Below, piece by piece: positions 25,969 to 36,806 of a stretch of 64,000 nucleotides of DNA. Both the position numbers and the translations under genes were made by a program. The first letter of the stretch is position 1. Each line of letters opens with the position of its first letter. A model generated the notes under the pieces. The model did no database searches. It saw only the letters and a program-made list of their open reading frames with translations, and was not told the DNA's origin. This DNA comes from Streptomyces sp. 840.1 (GTDB lineage: Bacteria > Actinomycetota > Actinomycetes > Streptomycetales > Streptomycetaceae), in NCBI RefSeq assembly GCF_003751445.1, contig NZ_RJUU01000002.1, positions 744,001 to 808,000 on the forward strand. The letters run 5' to 3'.

Positions 25969-27682
25969 ACTCCATCGCGCCGTGTACGCCGACCTGTTCG
26001 GTCCCACCACCGGCGACCGGATCCGCCTCGCGGACACCGATCTGCTCGTCGAGATCGAGGAGGACCGCTGCGGCGGACCCGGACTCGCCGGCGACGAGGC
26101 GGTGTTCGGGGGCGGCAAGGTGATCCGCGAGTCCATGGGGCAGGCGCGCACCACCCGCGCCGAGGGCGCCCCCGACACGGTCGTCACCGGTGCCGTCATC
26201 ATCGACCACTGGGGCATCGTCAAGGCGGACATCGGTATCCGCGACGGCCGGATCACCGGGATCGGCAAGGCCGGCAACCCGGACACCATGGACGGCGTCC
26301 ATCCCGAGCTGGTCATCGGCCCGGAGACCGAGATCATCGCGGGCAACGGGAAGTTCATCACCGCCGGTGCCATCGACGCGCACGTGCACTTCATCTCGCC
26401 CACCCTCATGGACCAGGCGCTCTCCAGCGGCATCACCACGCTCGTGGGCGGCGGCACCGGGCCTGCCGAGGGCAGCAAGGCCACCACCATCACCCCCGGC
26501 CCCTGGCACCTCGCCCGGATGTTCGCGGCGCTGGAGGCCTACCCCGTCAACATCGGGCTGCTCGGCAAGGGCAACACGATGTCCCGCGACGCCATGCACT
26601 CCCAGCTGCGGGCCGGAGCACTCGGGTTCAAGATCCACGAGGACTGGGGGGCGACCCCGGCCGTCATCGACGCCTGCCTGGGCGTCTGCGAGGAGACCGG
26701 CGCCCAGCTGGCCATCCACACGGACACCCTCAACGAGGCCGGGTTCGTCGCCGACACCCTGGCCGCCATCGCCGGACGCTCCATCCACGCCTACCACACC
26801 GAGGGGGCGGGCGGCGGGCACGCACCCGACATCATCAGCGTCGTCTCGGAGCCGTACGTCCTGCCCAGCTCCACCAACCCGACCCGGCCGCACACCGTCA
26901 ACACCATCGAGGAACACCTCGACATGCTGATGGTCTGCCACCACCTCAACCCCGCGGTACCGGAGGATCTGGCCTTCGCGGAATCACGGATCCGGCCCTC
27001 CACCATCGCGGCGGAGGACATCCTCCACGACCTCGGTGCCATCTCGATCATCTCCTCCGACTCCCAGGCCATGGGACGCATCGGTGAGGTCGTCCTGCGC
27101 ACCTGGCAGACCGCGCACGTGATGAAGAGGCGACGCGGCGCACTGCCGGGCGACGGGCGCGCCGACAACCGCCGGGTCCGTCGCTATGTCGCCAAATACA
27201 CCATCAACCCGGCGGTCGCGCAGGGCCTCGACCAGGAGATCGGCTCCGTCGAGAGCGGCAAACTCGCCGATCTGGTGCTCTGGGAACCGGCGTTCTTCGG
27301 AGTGAAACCGCAGACCGTCATCAAGGGCGGCCAGATCGCCTACGCGCAGATGGGCGACGCCAACGCCTCCATCCCCACCCCGCAGCCCGTACTGCCCCGG
27401 CCCATGTTCGGCGCCGTCGGCCGGGCCCCGGCCGCCAACTCCTTCAACTTCGTGGCCCAGGCCGCGATCGAGGACGGGCTTCCCGAGCGGCTCGCACTCG
27501 GGAAGCGGTTCGTCCCGATCACCAGCACCCGGGGGGTCGGCAAGGCCGACATGCGGGAGAACGACGCGCTGCCACGGGTCGACGTCGACCCCGACAGCTT
27601 CGCCGTCACCATCGACGGCGAACCGGTCGAACCGGCACCCGCCGCCGAACTCCCCATGGCCCAGCGCTACTTCCTCTTCTGA
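25961..27682 (+). CDS. ureC: Urease subunit alpha, catalytic
   Basis: A 573-residue catalytic subunit. The bi-nickel site is complete: the HxH pair in DAHVHFISP, the carbamylated lysine in GFKIHEDWG, histidines in [11 protein letters not shown] and [12 protein letters not shown], and the aspartate in [12 protein letters not shown]. The ATG at 25961 follows GGAGG inside the end of ureB; an ORF open from 25952 adds three residues without support. Length is normal for the family. Confidence 0.97.
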   Translation: MAELHRAVYADLFGPTTGDRIRLADTDLLVEIEEDRCGGPGLAGDEAVFGGGKVIRESMGQARTTRAEGAPDTVVTGAVIIDHWGIVKADIGIRDGRITGIGKAGNPDTMDGVHPELVIGPETEIIAGNGKFITAGAIDAHVHFISPTLMDQALSSGITTLVGGGTGPAEGSKATTITPGPWHLARMFAALEAYPVNIGLLGKGNTMSRDAMHSQLRAGALGFKIHEDWGATPAVIDACLGVCEETGAQLAIHTDTLNEAGFVADTLAAIAGRSIHAYHTEGAGGGHAPDIISVVSEPYVLPSSTNPTRPHTVNTIEEHLDMLMVCHHLNPAVPEDLAFAESRIRPSTIAAEDILHDLGAISIISSDSQAMGRIGEVVLRTWQTAHVMKRRRGALPGDGRADNRRVRRYVAKYTINPAVAQGLDQEIGSVESGKLADLVLWEPAFFGVKPQTVIKGGQIAYAQMGDANASIPTPQPVLPRPMFGAVGRAPAANSFNFVAQAAIEDGLPERLALGKRFVPITSTRGVGKADMRENDALPRVDVDPDSFAVTIDGEPVEPAPAAELPMAQRYFLF

Positions 27683-27695
27683 GAGCGGTCCATCG

Positions 27696-28358
27696 ATGAG
27701 CCGTGCAGCCCTGCTCGTCCTGGCCGACGGCCGGTTCCCCGCCGGCGGCCACGCCCACTCGGGCGGCGCCGAGCCTGCCGTCGAGGCCGGACGCGTCCGC
27801 GACGCGGCGGACCTCGCGGCGTTCTGCCGGGGCCGCCTCCACACCACCGGGCTGACCGCCGCGGCACTCGCCGCGGCGGCCGCCCACGGGCACGACCCGC
27901 TCGCCCTCGACGAGGCCGCCGACGCGCGCACCCCCTCACCCGCCCTGCGCGCGGTCGCCCGCAGGCTCGGCCGCCAGCTGATGCGGGCGGCGCGCGCGAC
28001 CTGGCCCAGCGGCGAACTCGAAGCGCTCGCACGGGCCAGGCCGCGCGGCGCCCATCAGCCCGTCGTGCTGGGACTCACCGCCCGCGCGGCAGGGCTCGGC
28101 CCCGAGGACGCCGCGTACTGCGTCGCCTACGAAGCGGTGAGCGGACCGGCCACGGCAGTGGTCCGGCTGCTCTCCCTCGACCCCTTCGACGCCACCGCCG
28201 TCCTCGCCCGGCTCGCCCCCGAACTCGACCATGTCGCCGGGCTGGCGGCCGCCGCCGCTCGCGGGAGCATCGACGAGCTGCCCGCCGCGTCGGCCCCGCT
28301 GCTCGACATCGCCGCCGAGGCCCACGCCGCCCGACCGGTCCGGCTGTTCGCCTCGTAA
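27696..28358 (+). CDS. ureF: Urease accessory protein UreF
   Basis: A 220-residue, alanine-rich helical protein with UreF features: [19 protein letters not shown] at the start and repeated helices in the middle. UreF bridges UreD and UreG during loading of nickel and CO2 into the urease active site. It starts 13 bases after ureC. No ureE nickel chaperone gene is present in the operon. Confidence 0.93.
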   Translation: MSRAALLVLADGRFPAGGHAHSGGAEPAVEAGRVRDAADLAAFCRGRLHTTGLTAAALAAAAAHGHDPLALDEAADARTPSPALRAVARRLGRQLMRAARATWPSGELEALARARPRGAHQPVVLGLTARAAGLGPEDAAYCVAYEAVSGPATAVVRLLSLDPFDATAVLARLAPELDHVAGLAAAAARGSIDELPAASAPLLDIAAEAHAARPVRLFAS

Positions 28359-28408
28359 CCCCGCCCGCACTCCCGCTCGCCGCACCGACACAGCACAGGA
28401 GCCGCACC

Positions 28409-29082
<674 letters not shown>

Positions 29083-29086
<4 letters not shown>

Positions 29087-29856
29087 GCGTCCGGGCCACC
29101 GCCCGCGTCACCGCCGTACGCGACGCCCGGGGCGGCACCTCGCTGCCCGTCCTGGAGAGCGAGGGGCCCCTCGCCCCGCGGCGGACCAGGTCCCTGCACC
29201 CGGGCTCGGCCCGCGTCACCGTCGTCGGCGCGATGAGCGGGCCCCTCGGCGGTGACCGGCTCGCCATCGAGGTCAGGGCCGAGCCGGGGGCCCGGCTCAC
29301 CGTCGACTCGGCAGCGGCCACCGTCGCCCTGCCCGGCCCGGGACCGGGCGACGGACCCGCCCACTACGAGGTACGGCTCACGGCGGGGGAGGAGGCCGCT
29401 CTCGACTGGCTGCCGGAACAGCTCATCTGCGCGCACGGAAGCGAACTGGTCATGCGGACCACCGCCGAACTCGACCCCACCGCACGCCTGGTGCTGCGTG
29501 AGGAACAGATACTCGGCCGGCACGGCGAGACCACCGGCACCCTGTTCAGCAGACTCACCGTCCGCCGCGCCGGGCGCCCGCTCCTCGACCAGCAGACGGC
29601 CCACGGACCCGGTGCCCCCGGCGGCTGGAACGGTCCGGCCGTGCTCGGCGGCCACCGCGCCGTCGGACAACTGCTCGTCGTGGATCCGTCGTTCGGGGAC
29701 CGCGGACCGGAGAGCAGACTGCTGGGGCCGACCGCCGTGCTCACCCGGCTCGCCGGCCCGGCCGTGCTGGTGACCGCGGTGGCCGCCGACGCGAGGGCGC
29801 TGCGTGCCGTGCTGGACCAGGCGCGGGAGGAGCTGAAGACCGGCGAACCCGCTTGA
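29083..29856 (+). CDS. ureD: Urease accessory protein UreD
   Basis: A 257-residue UreD/UreH protein, the scaffold that binds apo-urease and recruits UreF and UreG. Recognisable stretches are [22 protein letters not shown] and the [10 protein letters not shown] region. Its ATG overlaps the ureG stop by four bases. An ORF in the same frame opens far upstream at 28231, but that part lies over ureF and ureG and is not coding. Last gene of the urease operon. Confidence 0.92.
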
Positions 29857-29869
29857 TTCCACGGGCCGT

Positions 29870-30919
29870 TCACCCCGTATGGTCGTGCTGCTCCAGCCAG
29901 GCGTCCTCCGCCGCGTAGTCGAAGAGTCCCGTCCCGTAGGCCCGGACCATGGCGGGGTAGGCCTCCGTCCAGTCACGCCCGGCCAGTTGCGCGGTGATCC
30001 ATTCGACGGTCTCCGGGAGCGACTCGGCATAGCCCGTCACCGGCCGGTAGCCGAGCTCCCGTTCGGCGGCCGTCATGTCGTACACGATGGGATGCGGGGC
30101 GCCCCAGGGCGAGAGCCCGACACCCTCGGGCGAGGCGGCGCCCGCGATCAGCACCGTCTCGGTCTCCCGCCCCATCACCGCGTCGACCGCCTCCCCGATC
30201 TCCGCGACCGTCGGCGCCTGCGGGTCGGCGGCGTTGAGCACCCGGGAGCCGGGCCGCAGGGCGGCCAGCCGGATCAGCTCGGCGGCGTTGGAGGCGTGCA
30301 GCGGGTGGAAGCGCGAGGTTCCGCCGTACGCCAGCACGCGCCGGGTGCGGCCGTCCAGAGCGCGTTTGACGAAGTAGAGCTCGCGCGGCGAGCGGCAGTA
30401 GGGACCGTGCACCGCGCCCGCCCGCAGGAGTGTGACGGGCAGCGCGTCCCCCGCCGCGAGGAGATCGTGCTCCAGCAGGATCTTGCGCGTCCCGTACGTG
30501 GCCTCGCCCGGCGGGACCGTGGGCTGCGACTCGGGGATCGGCACCGGGTAGCACGGCGAACCGTCGGGTTCGCCCTGGGTGTCGAAACTGCGGCCGCGCT
30601 CGTCCTCGTACACCGCGCCGCTGGAGACGACGACGGCCGAACCGATCCGGCCCGCGAGATCCGTCAGCTGCCGGGCGTGCTGTCCGCCGTAGGCGACCAT
30701 GTCGACCAGTACGTCGCAGCCGTCACCGAGCGCCGCCGCGAGCGCGCCCTCCTCCTCGCGGTCGAGCGCGACCGTGCGCGCCCCCGCGTCCCAGCGGTCG
30801 TCACGGCCGCCGCCGCGCGAGGCGGCCGTCACCGTCCAGCCGTCCTCGACGAGCGAGCGCACCGCCGCCCGCCCGATCTGGCCGGTCGCTCCCAGCACCC
30901 ATGCGTGTCCCTTGGTCAT
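29870..30919 (-). CDS. NAD-dependent epimerase/dehydratase family protein
   Basis: A 349-residue extended short-chain dehydrogenase with the nucleotide loop VLGATGQIGRA at about 8-18. The usual YxxxK appears as YGTRK, close to a TVPPGEA stretch, with a serine in VVVSSGAVY. Substrate is unknown; the family acts on nucleotide sugars and related compounds. ATG at 30919 (MTKGHAW) is preferred over the in-frame start nine bases upstream. It is convergent with ureD, with only 13 bases between the stops. Confidence 0.8.
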   Translation of the reverse strand: MTKGHAWVLGATGQIGRAAVRSLVEDGWTVTAASRGGGRDDRWDAGARTVALDREEEGALAAALGDGCDVLVDMVAYGGQHARQLTDLAGRIGSAVVVSSGAVYEDERGRSFDTQGEPDGSPCYPVPIPESQPTVPPGEATYGTRKILLEHDLLAAGDALPVTLLRAGAVHGPYCRSPRELYFVKRALDGRTRRVLAYGGTSRFHPLHASNAAELIRLAALRPGSRVLNAADPQAPTVAEIGEAVDAVMGRETETVLIAGAASPEGVGLSPWGAPHPIVYDMTAAERELGYRPVTGYAESLPETVEWITAQLAGRDWTEAYPAMVRAYGTGLFDYAAEDAWLEQHDHTG

Positions 30920-30983
30920 GCACCGCACGCTATGGGGGATGCGCGGCCCCGACCAGCGGGGTTCACCGACCGCGAATCCGCCG

Positions 30984-31697
30984 TCAGCGTCGGAGTTTCG
31001 GGAACTTTCCCGGGCGTTCGCCCTGTTCGGCGGCCTTCACCTTGGCCGCGTACTCGTCGACGTACTCCTGTCCGGAGAGGCCGAGGATCGCGTACATGAT
31101 CTCGTCGGTGACCGCCCGGATCGCCGCCTTCTCGTCCTCGAGGCCGGCGTAGCGGGAGAAGTCCAGCGGCGCTCCGAAGCGGATGGTGACCTGCTTGAGG
31201 CGCGGCACTACCTTGCCGGGAGGCTGGATCTCGAACGTGCCGACCATGGCGCAGGGCACCACCGGCACCTGCCCCCTGATGGCCATCACCGCGACCCCGA
31301 CCTTGCCCTTGTAGAGCCGGCCGTCGTGCGAACGGGTGCCTTCCGGATAGATGCCCAGCAGCTCACCCCTGCTCAGCACCCCGAGCCCCTCACGGATCGC
31401 GGCCTGCCCCGCCTCCTTCCCCGACCGGTCCACCGGGATCTGACCGGCGCTCCGGAAGAACGCGGCGGTCAGCCGGCCCTTCACACCGGGGCCGGTGAAG
31501 TACTCTGCCTTCGCCAGGAAGGTGATGCGGCGCTTGATGATCGCGGGCATCAGGAAGTGGTCGGAGAACGACAGGTGATTGCCGGCGATGATCGCGGCCC
31601 CGTCCGCCGGGATGTGCTCCGTGCCCTCGATGACGGGGCGGAAGAACAGCCGCAGCAGCGGCCCCAGGACGACGTACTTGAGCAGGTAATAGAACAC
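30984..31697 (-). CDS. 1-acylglycerol-3-phosphate O-acyltransferase (PlsC type)
   Basis: A 237-residue PlsC-family acyltransferase. The catalytic NHLSFSDH (NHx4D) block is at about 40-47 and the substrate block YPEGTRS is near 116. A hydrophobic N-terminal segment (YLLKYVVLGPLLRLFF) anchors it to the membrane. It would place the second acyl chain in phosphatidic acid synthesis, though the family includes related acyltransferases. It starts at GTG. The 206 bases upstream to the cellulase gene contain no gene I can see. Confidence 0.88.
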   Translation of the reverse strand: MFYYLLKYVVLGPLLRLFFRPVIEGTEHIPADGAAIIAGNHLSFSDHFLMPAIIKRRITFLAKAEYFTGPGVKGRLTAAFFRSAGQIPVDRSGKEAGQAAIREGLGVLSRGELLGIYPEGTRSHDGRLYKGKVGVAVMAIRGQVPVVPCAMVGTFEIQPPGKVVPRLKQVTIRFGAPLDFSRYAGLEDEKAAIRAVTDEIMYAILGLSGQEYVDEYAAKVKAAEQGERPGKFPKLRR

Positions 31698-31903
31698 GGG
31701 GCGGCTCCCAGTTCGACTCCGCAGCTGCGTTTCGGCAGGTCAGTGGAGTTCTCGGCAGAGGACACCATATGTGCAGCTGTCGTCGCGTCTACCCGCCCCC
31801 GGGCGAGTCGATGCCGGCGCCTCGGCAACGGCTCCGGCGGGCCGAGCACGGCACCGCCCCCCGCCGGACATCCGACGGGAGGCGGTGGAGCGGACAGGGA
31901 GGG

Positions 31904-34024
31904 TCAGGGCGCGGTACCCCAGGAGAGCGCGCCGGTCACGTACACGCCGATCTTCGGTGCGTCGGCGTAGCTCGTGGCCGTCGAACGGCTGTAGTCGTCC
32001 GCCTCGTTGAAGCTGGACCAGTCGCTCTTGTTCAGCCGGAGCTGCATCTCACCCGTGGAGGCGCCCGCGGCGAGCGTTCCGCTGCCGAAGCCGACCTCCA
32101 GGTAGTGGCTGGCACCGGCCGCCGTGCTGCCCGAGGACTGCACACCGTGGGTCAGGTTGCCGCAGCCGATCACCGCGTAGTCGCAGGCGGTGCCGAAGGT
32201 GGAGGCCCCGGCCTCGGGAGTGAACCAGTACCGCACCTTCACCGTGGAGAGGTTCACCGCGGTGCTGCCGGTGTTGACCAGTTGCAGGCCCATCCGGATC
32301 TGGTTGTCGGTGGCGGAGGAGTCGGTGTTCTTGTACTGGACCTTGAGCGTGCCCGTCCCGGTGCCGCCGCCGGCGGACGTCGTGGCGGAGATCGCGCCGG
32401 AGGCCGCCGACACGTTGCCGGCCGCGTCCTTGGCCTTGACGGTGTAGCTGTAGGCGGTCGAGGCCGTCAGGCCGGTGTCCGTGTACGAGGTGGTCGTGGT
32501 GGAGCCCACCTTCGTTCCGCCGCGGAACACGTCGTACCCGGTCACCCCGGTGTCATCGGTCGACGCGGTCCAGGACAGCGAGACGCTGCCGCTGGTCTTC
32601 GCCGTGACGGTCACCGAGGTGGGCGCGGTCGGCGCCTGGGTGTCGTCGCCGCCACCGCCGGGCGTGCCGTCGAGCGGGGGGTAGGCGTTGCGGACGAGCT
32701 CCTGGAACTGCGCGGAGAACCAGTGACCGGCCAGCGGGGAGTTCGGCAGGGCACCGGTCAGGTTGTTGCCGTTGCGGCCGTTACCGGTGTACGTGGGGTC
32801 GCACATCCGGTCGAAGCCCTTGCCCTCGTCGTTGTCGATGGGGGCGCTGTTGCCGTCCGACTCGCCCGGCGGCTTGGCCCAGACGTACGCGTCGATGCCG
32901 GGCTCCGGGGCGCTGGTGGGGCGCTCCCCGACGCCGGCGCCGTTCTGGTTGCACCAGTTGCCCGCGTGGATGCGCCGGTCGACCCGGCCGCCGTCGACAT
33001 AGGCGTCCACACTCGTCTGCGGCCCGGGGCCGGCAGGCCGGTGGCTGCCGCCCCAGCCGTTGCGGGCCGTGTCGATCAGCATGCCGATGTTCGAGGCGAA
33101 GCCCTGGCTCACCAGCTCGGTACGCAGTGCCTGGGCGAACGACAGCTCATCGGTGTAGTAGTTCCAGTCGATCCACTTGGACTGACGGACCTGAGCGCCG
33201 TTGACCGTGTCGGTGATCTTGAAGTTGGGCTCCTTGAGAGCCGAGTAGTTGGCCGTGTTCACGATGAAGCCCGTGACGTCGGAGACCGTGGCCCCCTCCG
33301 AGGTGGCGGCCTTCTTGAACTCCTGAGCGGCCGGGACGAAGTTGGAGTCCCAGCCCAGCCAGCCGTGGTGCGCGGCGTCGATGTAGTTGTACACGTTGGG
33401 AATGGCGCCGAGGGTGTGCAGGGCGTAGCCGACACCCTTCTCGTAGTTGCCGTTCGCCTTCATCGTCGCGCAGGCCTCGGTGGAACCGGCCGAACCGCCC
33501 GCGTTGGTGACGATGTTGGGCAGCGAGTCGGGCTCGATGATCGTGACGATGCGCAGGTTCGCGTACGCCGGGTCGGCGAGGATCTCGGAGATCGGGTCGA
33601 TGTACTCGTCCTTGTACCGGTCCAGTTCGGTCGGTCCGAGCTCGCCGTTGGACGCCAGTGCGGCACAGTCCCGTCCCGGCAGGTCGTAGATGACGACCTG
33701 GAACAGGTTGGCCCCCTGGTCCAGAGCCGTGTCGAGGTGCTCGCGCAGGCTCATCGCCTGGGCCGAACCCTCGATGGCCGCGATGCGGTCCATCCAGACG
33801 AAGCCCGGTTCGTCGGCGATGGCAGTGCCACCCGGCTCGGCCGCCGCCTTGGCGGACCAGTCGGGGTTCACGTATGCCGTGGCGCCGGCATAGGGGTTGT
33901 CGACCCGGGCCGCCGCCGAGGCGGGGGCGGGGACGGCGACCGCCAGTGCCGCGCCCATGGCCAGGGCGGAGAGCGCGGCCAGTCTTCGGCGTAGCCCGTG
34001 CGTGATGGTGCCTCTGGTTCTCAT
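31904..34024 (-). CDS. Secreted GH6 cellulase with FN3 and CBM3 domains
   Basis: A 706-residue exported glycoside hydrolase. The signal peptide is RRRLAALSALAMGAALAVAV followed by a PASA-type cleavage region near 40. The GH6 catalytic domain (about 45-470) shows VIYDLPGRDCAALASNGE with its catalytic-site aspartate, the IIEPDSLPNI block and NIGMLIDTARNGWGG. A fibronectin type III domain (about 475-555) starts TAPTSVTVTAKTSGSVSLSW, and a C-terminal CBM3 (about 560-706) starts LKVQYKN. GH6 enzymes with this size and these loops are mostly cellobiohydrolases. ATG at 34024 gives the signal peptide; the ORF to 34381 is upstream DNA. Regulated by cellobiose through the CebR-type site upstream. Confidence 0.94.
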   Translation of the reverse strand: MRTRGTITHGLRRRLAALSALAMGAALAVAVPAPASAAARVDNPYAGATAYVNPDWSAKAAAEPGGTAIADEPGFVWMDRIAAIEGSAQAMSLREHLDTALDQGANLFQVVIYDLPGRDCAALASNGELGPTELDRYKDEYIDPISEILADPAYANLRIVTIIEPDSLPNIVTNAGGSAGSTEACATMKANGNYEKGVGYALHTLGAIPNVYNYIDAAHHGWLGWDSNFVPAAQEFKKAATSEGATVSDVTGFIVNTANYSALKEPNFKITDTVNGAQVRQSKWIDWNYYTDELSFAQALRTELVSQGFASNIGMLIDTARNGWGGSHRPAGPGPQTSVDAYVDGGRVDRRIHAGNWCNQNGAGVGERPTSAPEPGIDAYVWAKPPGESDGNSAPIDNDEGKGFDRMCDPTYTGNGRNGNNLTGALPNSPLAGHWFSAQFQELVRNAYPPLDGTPGGGGDDTQAPTAPTSVTVTAKTSGSVSLSWTASTDDTGVTGYDVFRGGTKVGSTTTTSYTDTGLTASTAYSYTVKAKDAAGNVSAASGAISATTSAGGGTGTGTLKVQYKNTDSSATDNQIRMGLQLVNTGSTAVNLSTVKVRYWFTPEAGASTFGTACDYAVIGCGNLTHGVQSSGSTAAGASHYLEVGFGSGTLAAGASTGEMQLRLNKSDWSSFNEADDYSRSTATSYADAPKIGVYVTGALSWGTAP

Positions 34025-34339
34025 TGCGGCTCCGTGCTCCTCTCGTGCGTCCGGGGAGGTTCCCCGCAGACGGTTCGTGGGGGTGTTGCAGGGGCCGGCC
34101 CGGTGGTCGGGGCGCGGCTTCCCGTCGGTGGTGAGCGGTGGTGCCCCGATGGCGGGTACGGCGGGGCGGATGGGCGACCCGCCATCGGGAGTCGGGGAGT
34201 GGCGGGGCTCGGTCGGCTGCGCATTCCGCTGCCGGGCGGCGCGGAACGGGCCGGGGGCGCGGCTGCGCCCCGAAGGGCCCGTCCCGTCACCCGGTATCGG
34301 GGGGAGAAGGGAGGGGGTGGAGTGTGCAAGTCTTGATTG

Positions 34340-34353
34340 TGGGAGCGCTCCCA
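34340..34353. promoter_or_regulatory. CebR-type operator
   Basis: TGGGAGCGCTCCCA is a perfect 14-base palindrome and matches the site bound by the LacI-family repressor CebR in streptomycetes, which is released by cello-oligosaccharides. It lies 316 bases upstream of the cellulase start, implying a long 5' leader or a promoter well upstream. Confidence 0.9.
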
Positions 34354-35063
34354 AAGTGGCGTGGTGATACGCACCTGTCAAGACTTAAATCGCAACTGCC
34401 TTACGGGTGCGTCAACTCGGCCACACGTTGAACGGGCCCTGTACGAAGCCGTGTTGGCGATCTCCGGACAGGGCCGCCGGGCCCGGCGGCCGGTGTTCGC
34501 ACACGCGTCGGGACGGCTTCGCGGAGCCTCCGGTGGGGCGGGTGCGGTGACGTGCAGGGCGGATGCGTTCCGTGACGGGGCGGGCACCTGGCGTTGGATG
34601 CGCGCCCGTGCTTAGGCGCCCCGGATCGCGCCGCCGGACGGCGGTCTGCCGGGCGCGGGGCGGCGCCGCACGGTCATCGGGCGGCGGGGGAGTAGTGCCA
34701 GCCCGGAGGCCTGAGGGAGGCGGGGTGACGGTGGGGGATCGCGGGGCGGGCGGGCCCCGCATCTCGCGGTACGGAAGGGCTCGGGTCCCGCCGGCTGAGG
34801 CCCGCGTGCGCGTCGGCCGAGTGCGCACGGAGCGCGACGCAGAGTGACGGGATTCCGCCCGGTGCCCGAGGGGCGAGCGCCGGCGAAGTGTCCTCGCACG
34901 GGCCGGTCCGCGTACGCGATGGCGTACACGGCGCGGCTGCTTGTCATGGCGGCGGCGCCGGGATGGGCTGGCCCCGCAGCCACGGGTCACTGGTCCGCCC
35001 CGCAGTCGCGGGCGACTGATCCGCCCCCCCGCAGCCACGAGTCACTCATCCCCGGAGCCCGAC
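34354..35063. other. Gene-free stretch before the subtilisin inhibitor
   Basis: About 700 bases with several open frames but none with recognisable protein sequence. It holds the divergent control regions of the cellulase and inhibitor genes. At its end are three imperfect direct repeats starting with GCAG at 34976, 35002 and 35031 (consensus GCAGYCRCGRGYSACTSRTCC, wobble positions included), ending 12 bases before the inhibitor start. Confidence 0.65.
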
Positions 35064-35477
35064 ATGCGCGTGCGCGCCGCCCTTGCCACCGCCGTCCCCG
35101 TCGCCGCCCTTGCTGCGGCCCTGCTGTCCCCCGGTGCGACCGTGCCCGCCGCGGCCGCACATTCCACGGCGCAGGACCCGGGGATCCTCCTGACCGTCTC
35201 CGGCAGCGAGAACACCTGGATCCGGGGGGTCGTCCTGCACTGTCCGCCCGGCCCCGAGGACCGGCACCCCGACGCGGCCGGCGCCTGCGCGGCCCTCGAC
35301 GAGGCCGCAGGGGACTTCGACGCGCTCGCCGGCGAGCCGCGTCCGTGCCCCTACGCGTACGACCCCGTGACCGTCACCGCCGAGGGCACCGGGCCGGACG
35401 GGGCCGTCGACTGGCGGCACACGTACCCCAGCGCATGCGACATGGACGCGGCCACCGGCCCGGTGTTCCGCTTCTGA
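35064..35477 (+). CDS. Subtilisin inhibitor-like secreted protein (SSI family)
   Basis: A 137-residue secreted protease inhibitor. The signal peptide is RAALATAVPVAALAAALL followed by AAAAH near 33. The mature part carries SSI features: ILLTVSGSEN, TVLHC-type first disulphide (VVLHCPPG), a second region RPCPYAYDPVTVTAEG, and CDMDAATGPVF at the end. It would inhibit subtilisin- and trypsin-like proteases outside the cell and is typical of Streptomyces. The four cysteines expected for two disulphides are present. ATG follows GGAG. Confidence 0.93.
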   Translation: MRVRAALATAVPVAALAAALLSPGATVPAAAAHSTAQDPGILLTVSGSENTWIRGVVLHCPPGPEDRHPDAAGACAALDEAAGDFDALAGEPRPCPYAYDPVTVTAEGTGPDGAVDWRHTYPSACDMDAATGPVFRF

Positions 35478-35511
35478 GCCTCTCGGCAGGGGCGGCGTCG
35501 CTCCGCCCGCC

Positions 35512-35670
35512 TCAGGTCTCGCGGGTGGCGACCATTCCGATCGTGGTCAGCCCCAGCACCACCCAGCCGAACCAGAGCCAGCCGTTGCTTCCCATCGCCG
35601 CCGTGTACCCGGTCACCGCCACCAGGGCCCCCACGGTGAGCACTCCCATGGTCTTCGTCGATCCGGACAT
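35512..35670 (-). CDS. Small membrane protein next to ctaG-like gene
   Basis: A 52-residue ORF, MSGSTKTMGVLT to MVATRET, with two hydrophobic stretches (VLTVGALVAVTGYTAA and LWFGWVVLGLTTIGMV) around a short SNGW turn. It lies 66 bases after the ctaG-like gene on the same strand and is the only sensible coding frame in this interval. I know no function; cotranscription with the CtaG-like protein suggests a link to respiratory-chain membranes, which is inference only. Confidence 0.6.
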   Translation of the reverse strand: MSGSTKTMGVLTVGALVAVTGYTAAMGSNGWLWFGWVVLGLTTIGMVATRET

Positions 35671-35736
35671 GCGCGCACGCTCCTCGTCGGCCGCGCGGCC
35701 GTTGCCCCCATCGTCCCCCGGAAGGCGTGTCCGCCG

Positions 35737-36687
35737 CTACTGTCCGCGCGCCTGCAACGAGGCGAGATACGCGTTGTAGGCGTGGAGCTCCTGGTCGCCG
35801 TCGCGGTCCGCCGCCCGGTCCGAGCGCTTCGCCGTCCGCTGATCGGAGCGGTACCACTGGAAGACCAGGGCGAGCAGCACCAGCACCGACGGGATCTCGC
35901 TGAACGCCCAGGCGATGCCGCCCGCCGCGTTCTGGTCGGACAGGGCGTCGATGCCCAGGGAGGCCGACGGGTTCTTGTACACCTCGACCATGGGCTGGGA
36001 GGCCATCATCAGCGCGATGCCGAAGAACGCGTGGAACGGCATCCCGGCGAACAGCTCCAGCATCCGCAGCAGATAACCGGGGCGGTGCGGGCCCGGGTCG
36101 ATGCCCATGATCGGCCAGAAGAAGACCAGGCCGACACCGAGGAAGTGGACCATCATCGCGAGGTGCCCGGCCGTCGAACCCATCAGGAAGTCGAACAGCG
36201 GCGTGAAGTACAGGCCGTACAGGCTGGCGATGAAGAGCGGGATGGTGAACACCGGATGCGTGATGACCTTCATGTACCGGCTGTGCAGCAGCATCAGGAG
36301 CAGCTCGCGCGGCCCCTTCCTGCCACGCGCCGCGACCGGCAGTGCACGCAGCGCGAGCGTCACGGGCGCGCCCAGCAGCAGCAGGATCGGCGACAGCATG
36401 CTGATCACCATGTGCTGCACCATGTGCACGCTGAACATGACCATGCCGTAGTCGTTGAGCTTGGTGCACATCACCAGGGCGATGCTCAGCACCCCGATGA
36501 CGAAGAAGACGATCCGGTTGACCGGCCACCCGTCCCCGCGCCTGCGCAGCCGCGCCACCGCGCATCCGTACAGGAGCACGGCGAGCACGCAGCCGATCAG
36601 GAAGATCGGGTCCGCGGAGAACTGGAGCCCGCGTCCCAGCGTGAACGGCGGCAGATCCATGTTCATGCCGTGCCCGCTGTGATCCAT
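35737..36687 (-). CDS. CtaG-like cytochrome c oxidase assembly protein
   Basis: A 316-residue integral membrane protein of the caa3_CtaG family, with about seven membrane segments. Conserved histidines fall in HMVQHMVISMLSP, GHLAMMVHFLGVG and MPFHAFFGIALM. The N-terminus MDHSGHGMNMDLPP is rich in His and Met, as in copper-handling proteins. In Bacillus the family is needed for assembly of cytochrome caa3 oxidase. Stands alone except for the small ORF downstream. Confidence 0.88.
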   Translation of the reverse strand: MDHSGHGMNMDLPPFTLGRGLQFSADPIFLIGCVLAVLLYGCAVARLRRRGDGWPVNRIVFFVIGVLSIALVMCTKLNDYGMVMFSVHMVQHMVISMLSPILLLLGAPVTLALRALPVAARGRKGPRELLLMLLHSRYMKVITHPVFTIPLFIASLYGLYFTPLFDFLMGSTAGHLAMMVHFLGVGLVFFWPIMGIDPGPHRPGYLLRMLELFAGMPFHAFFGIALMMASQPMVEVYKNPSASLGIDALSDQNAAGGIAWAFSEIPSVLVLLALVFQWYRSDQRTAKRSDRAADRDGDQELHAYNAYLASLQARGQ

Positions 36688-36754
36688 CTGTTCACTCCTG
36701 ATGGGGGCGCCGGGACGTCCCCGTTTCGTGCCGGTTGTCCCGACCAGAGTAGAA

Positions 36755-36786
36755 CTGCCCCCGGCCGCGGTTGCGGCCGGGGGCAG
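36755..36786 (-). terminator. Terminator of the phosphofructokinase gene
   Basis: A perfect 14-base stem (CTGCCCCCGGCCGC with GCGGCCGGGGGCAG) and a four-base loop, 20 bases beyond the pfkA stop. Confidence 0.85.
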
Positions 36787-36806
36787 TCCTCAGACGGTGG
36801 TGTCGC

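Noticed and set aside
34412..35038. Possible gene in the long gap before the inhibitor gene
   Set aside because: Arg/Pro-rich sequence without motifs, and competing frames of equal length on both strands.
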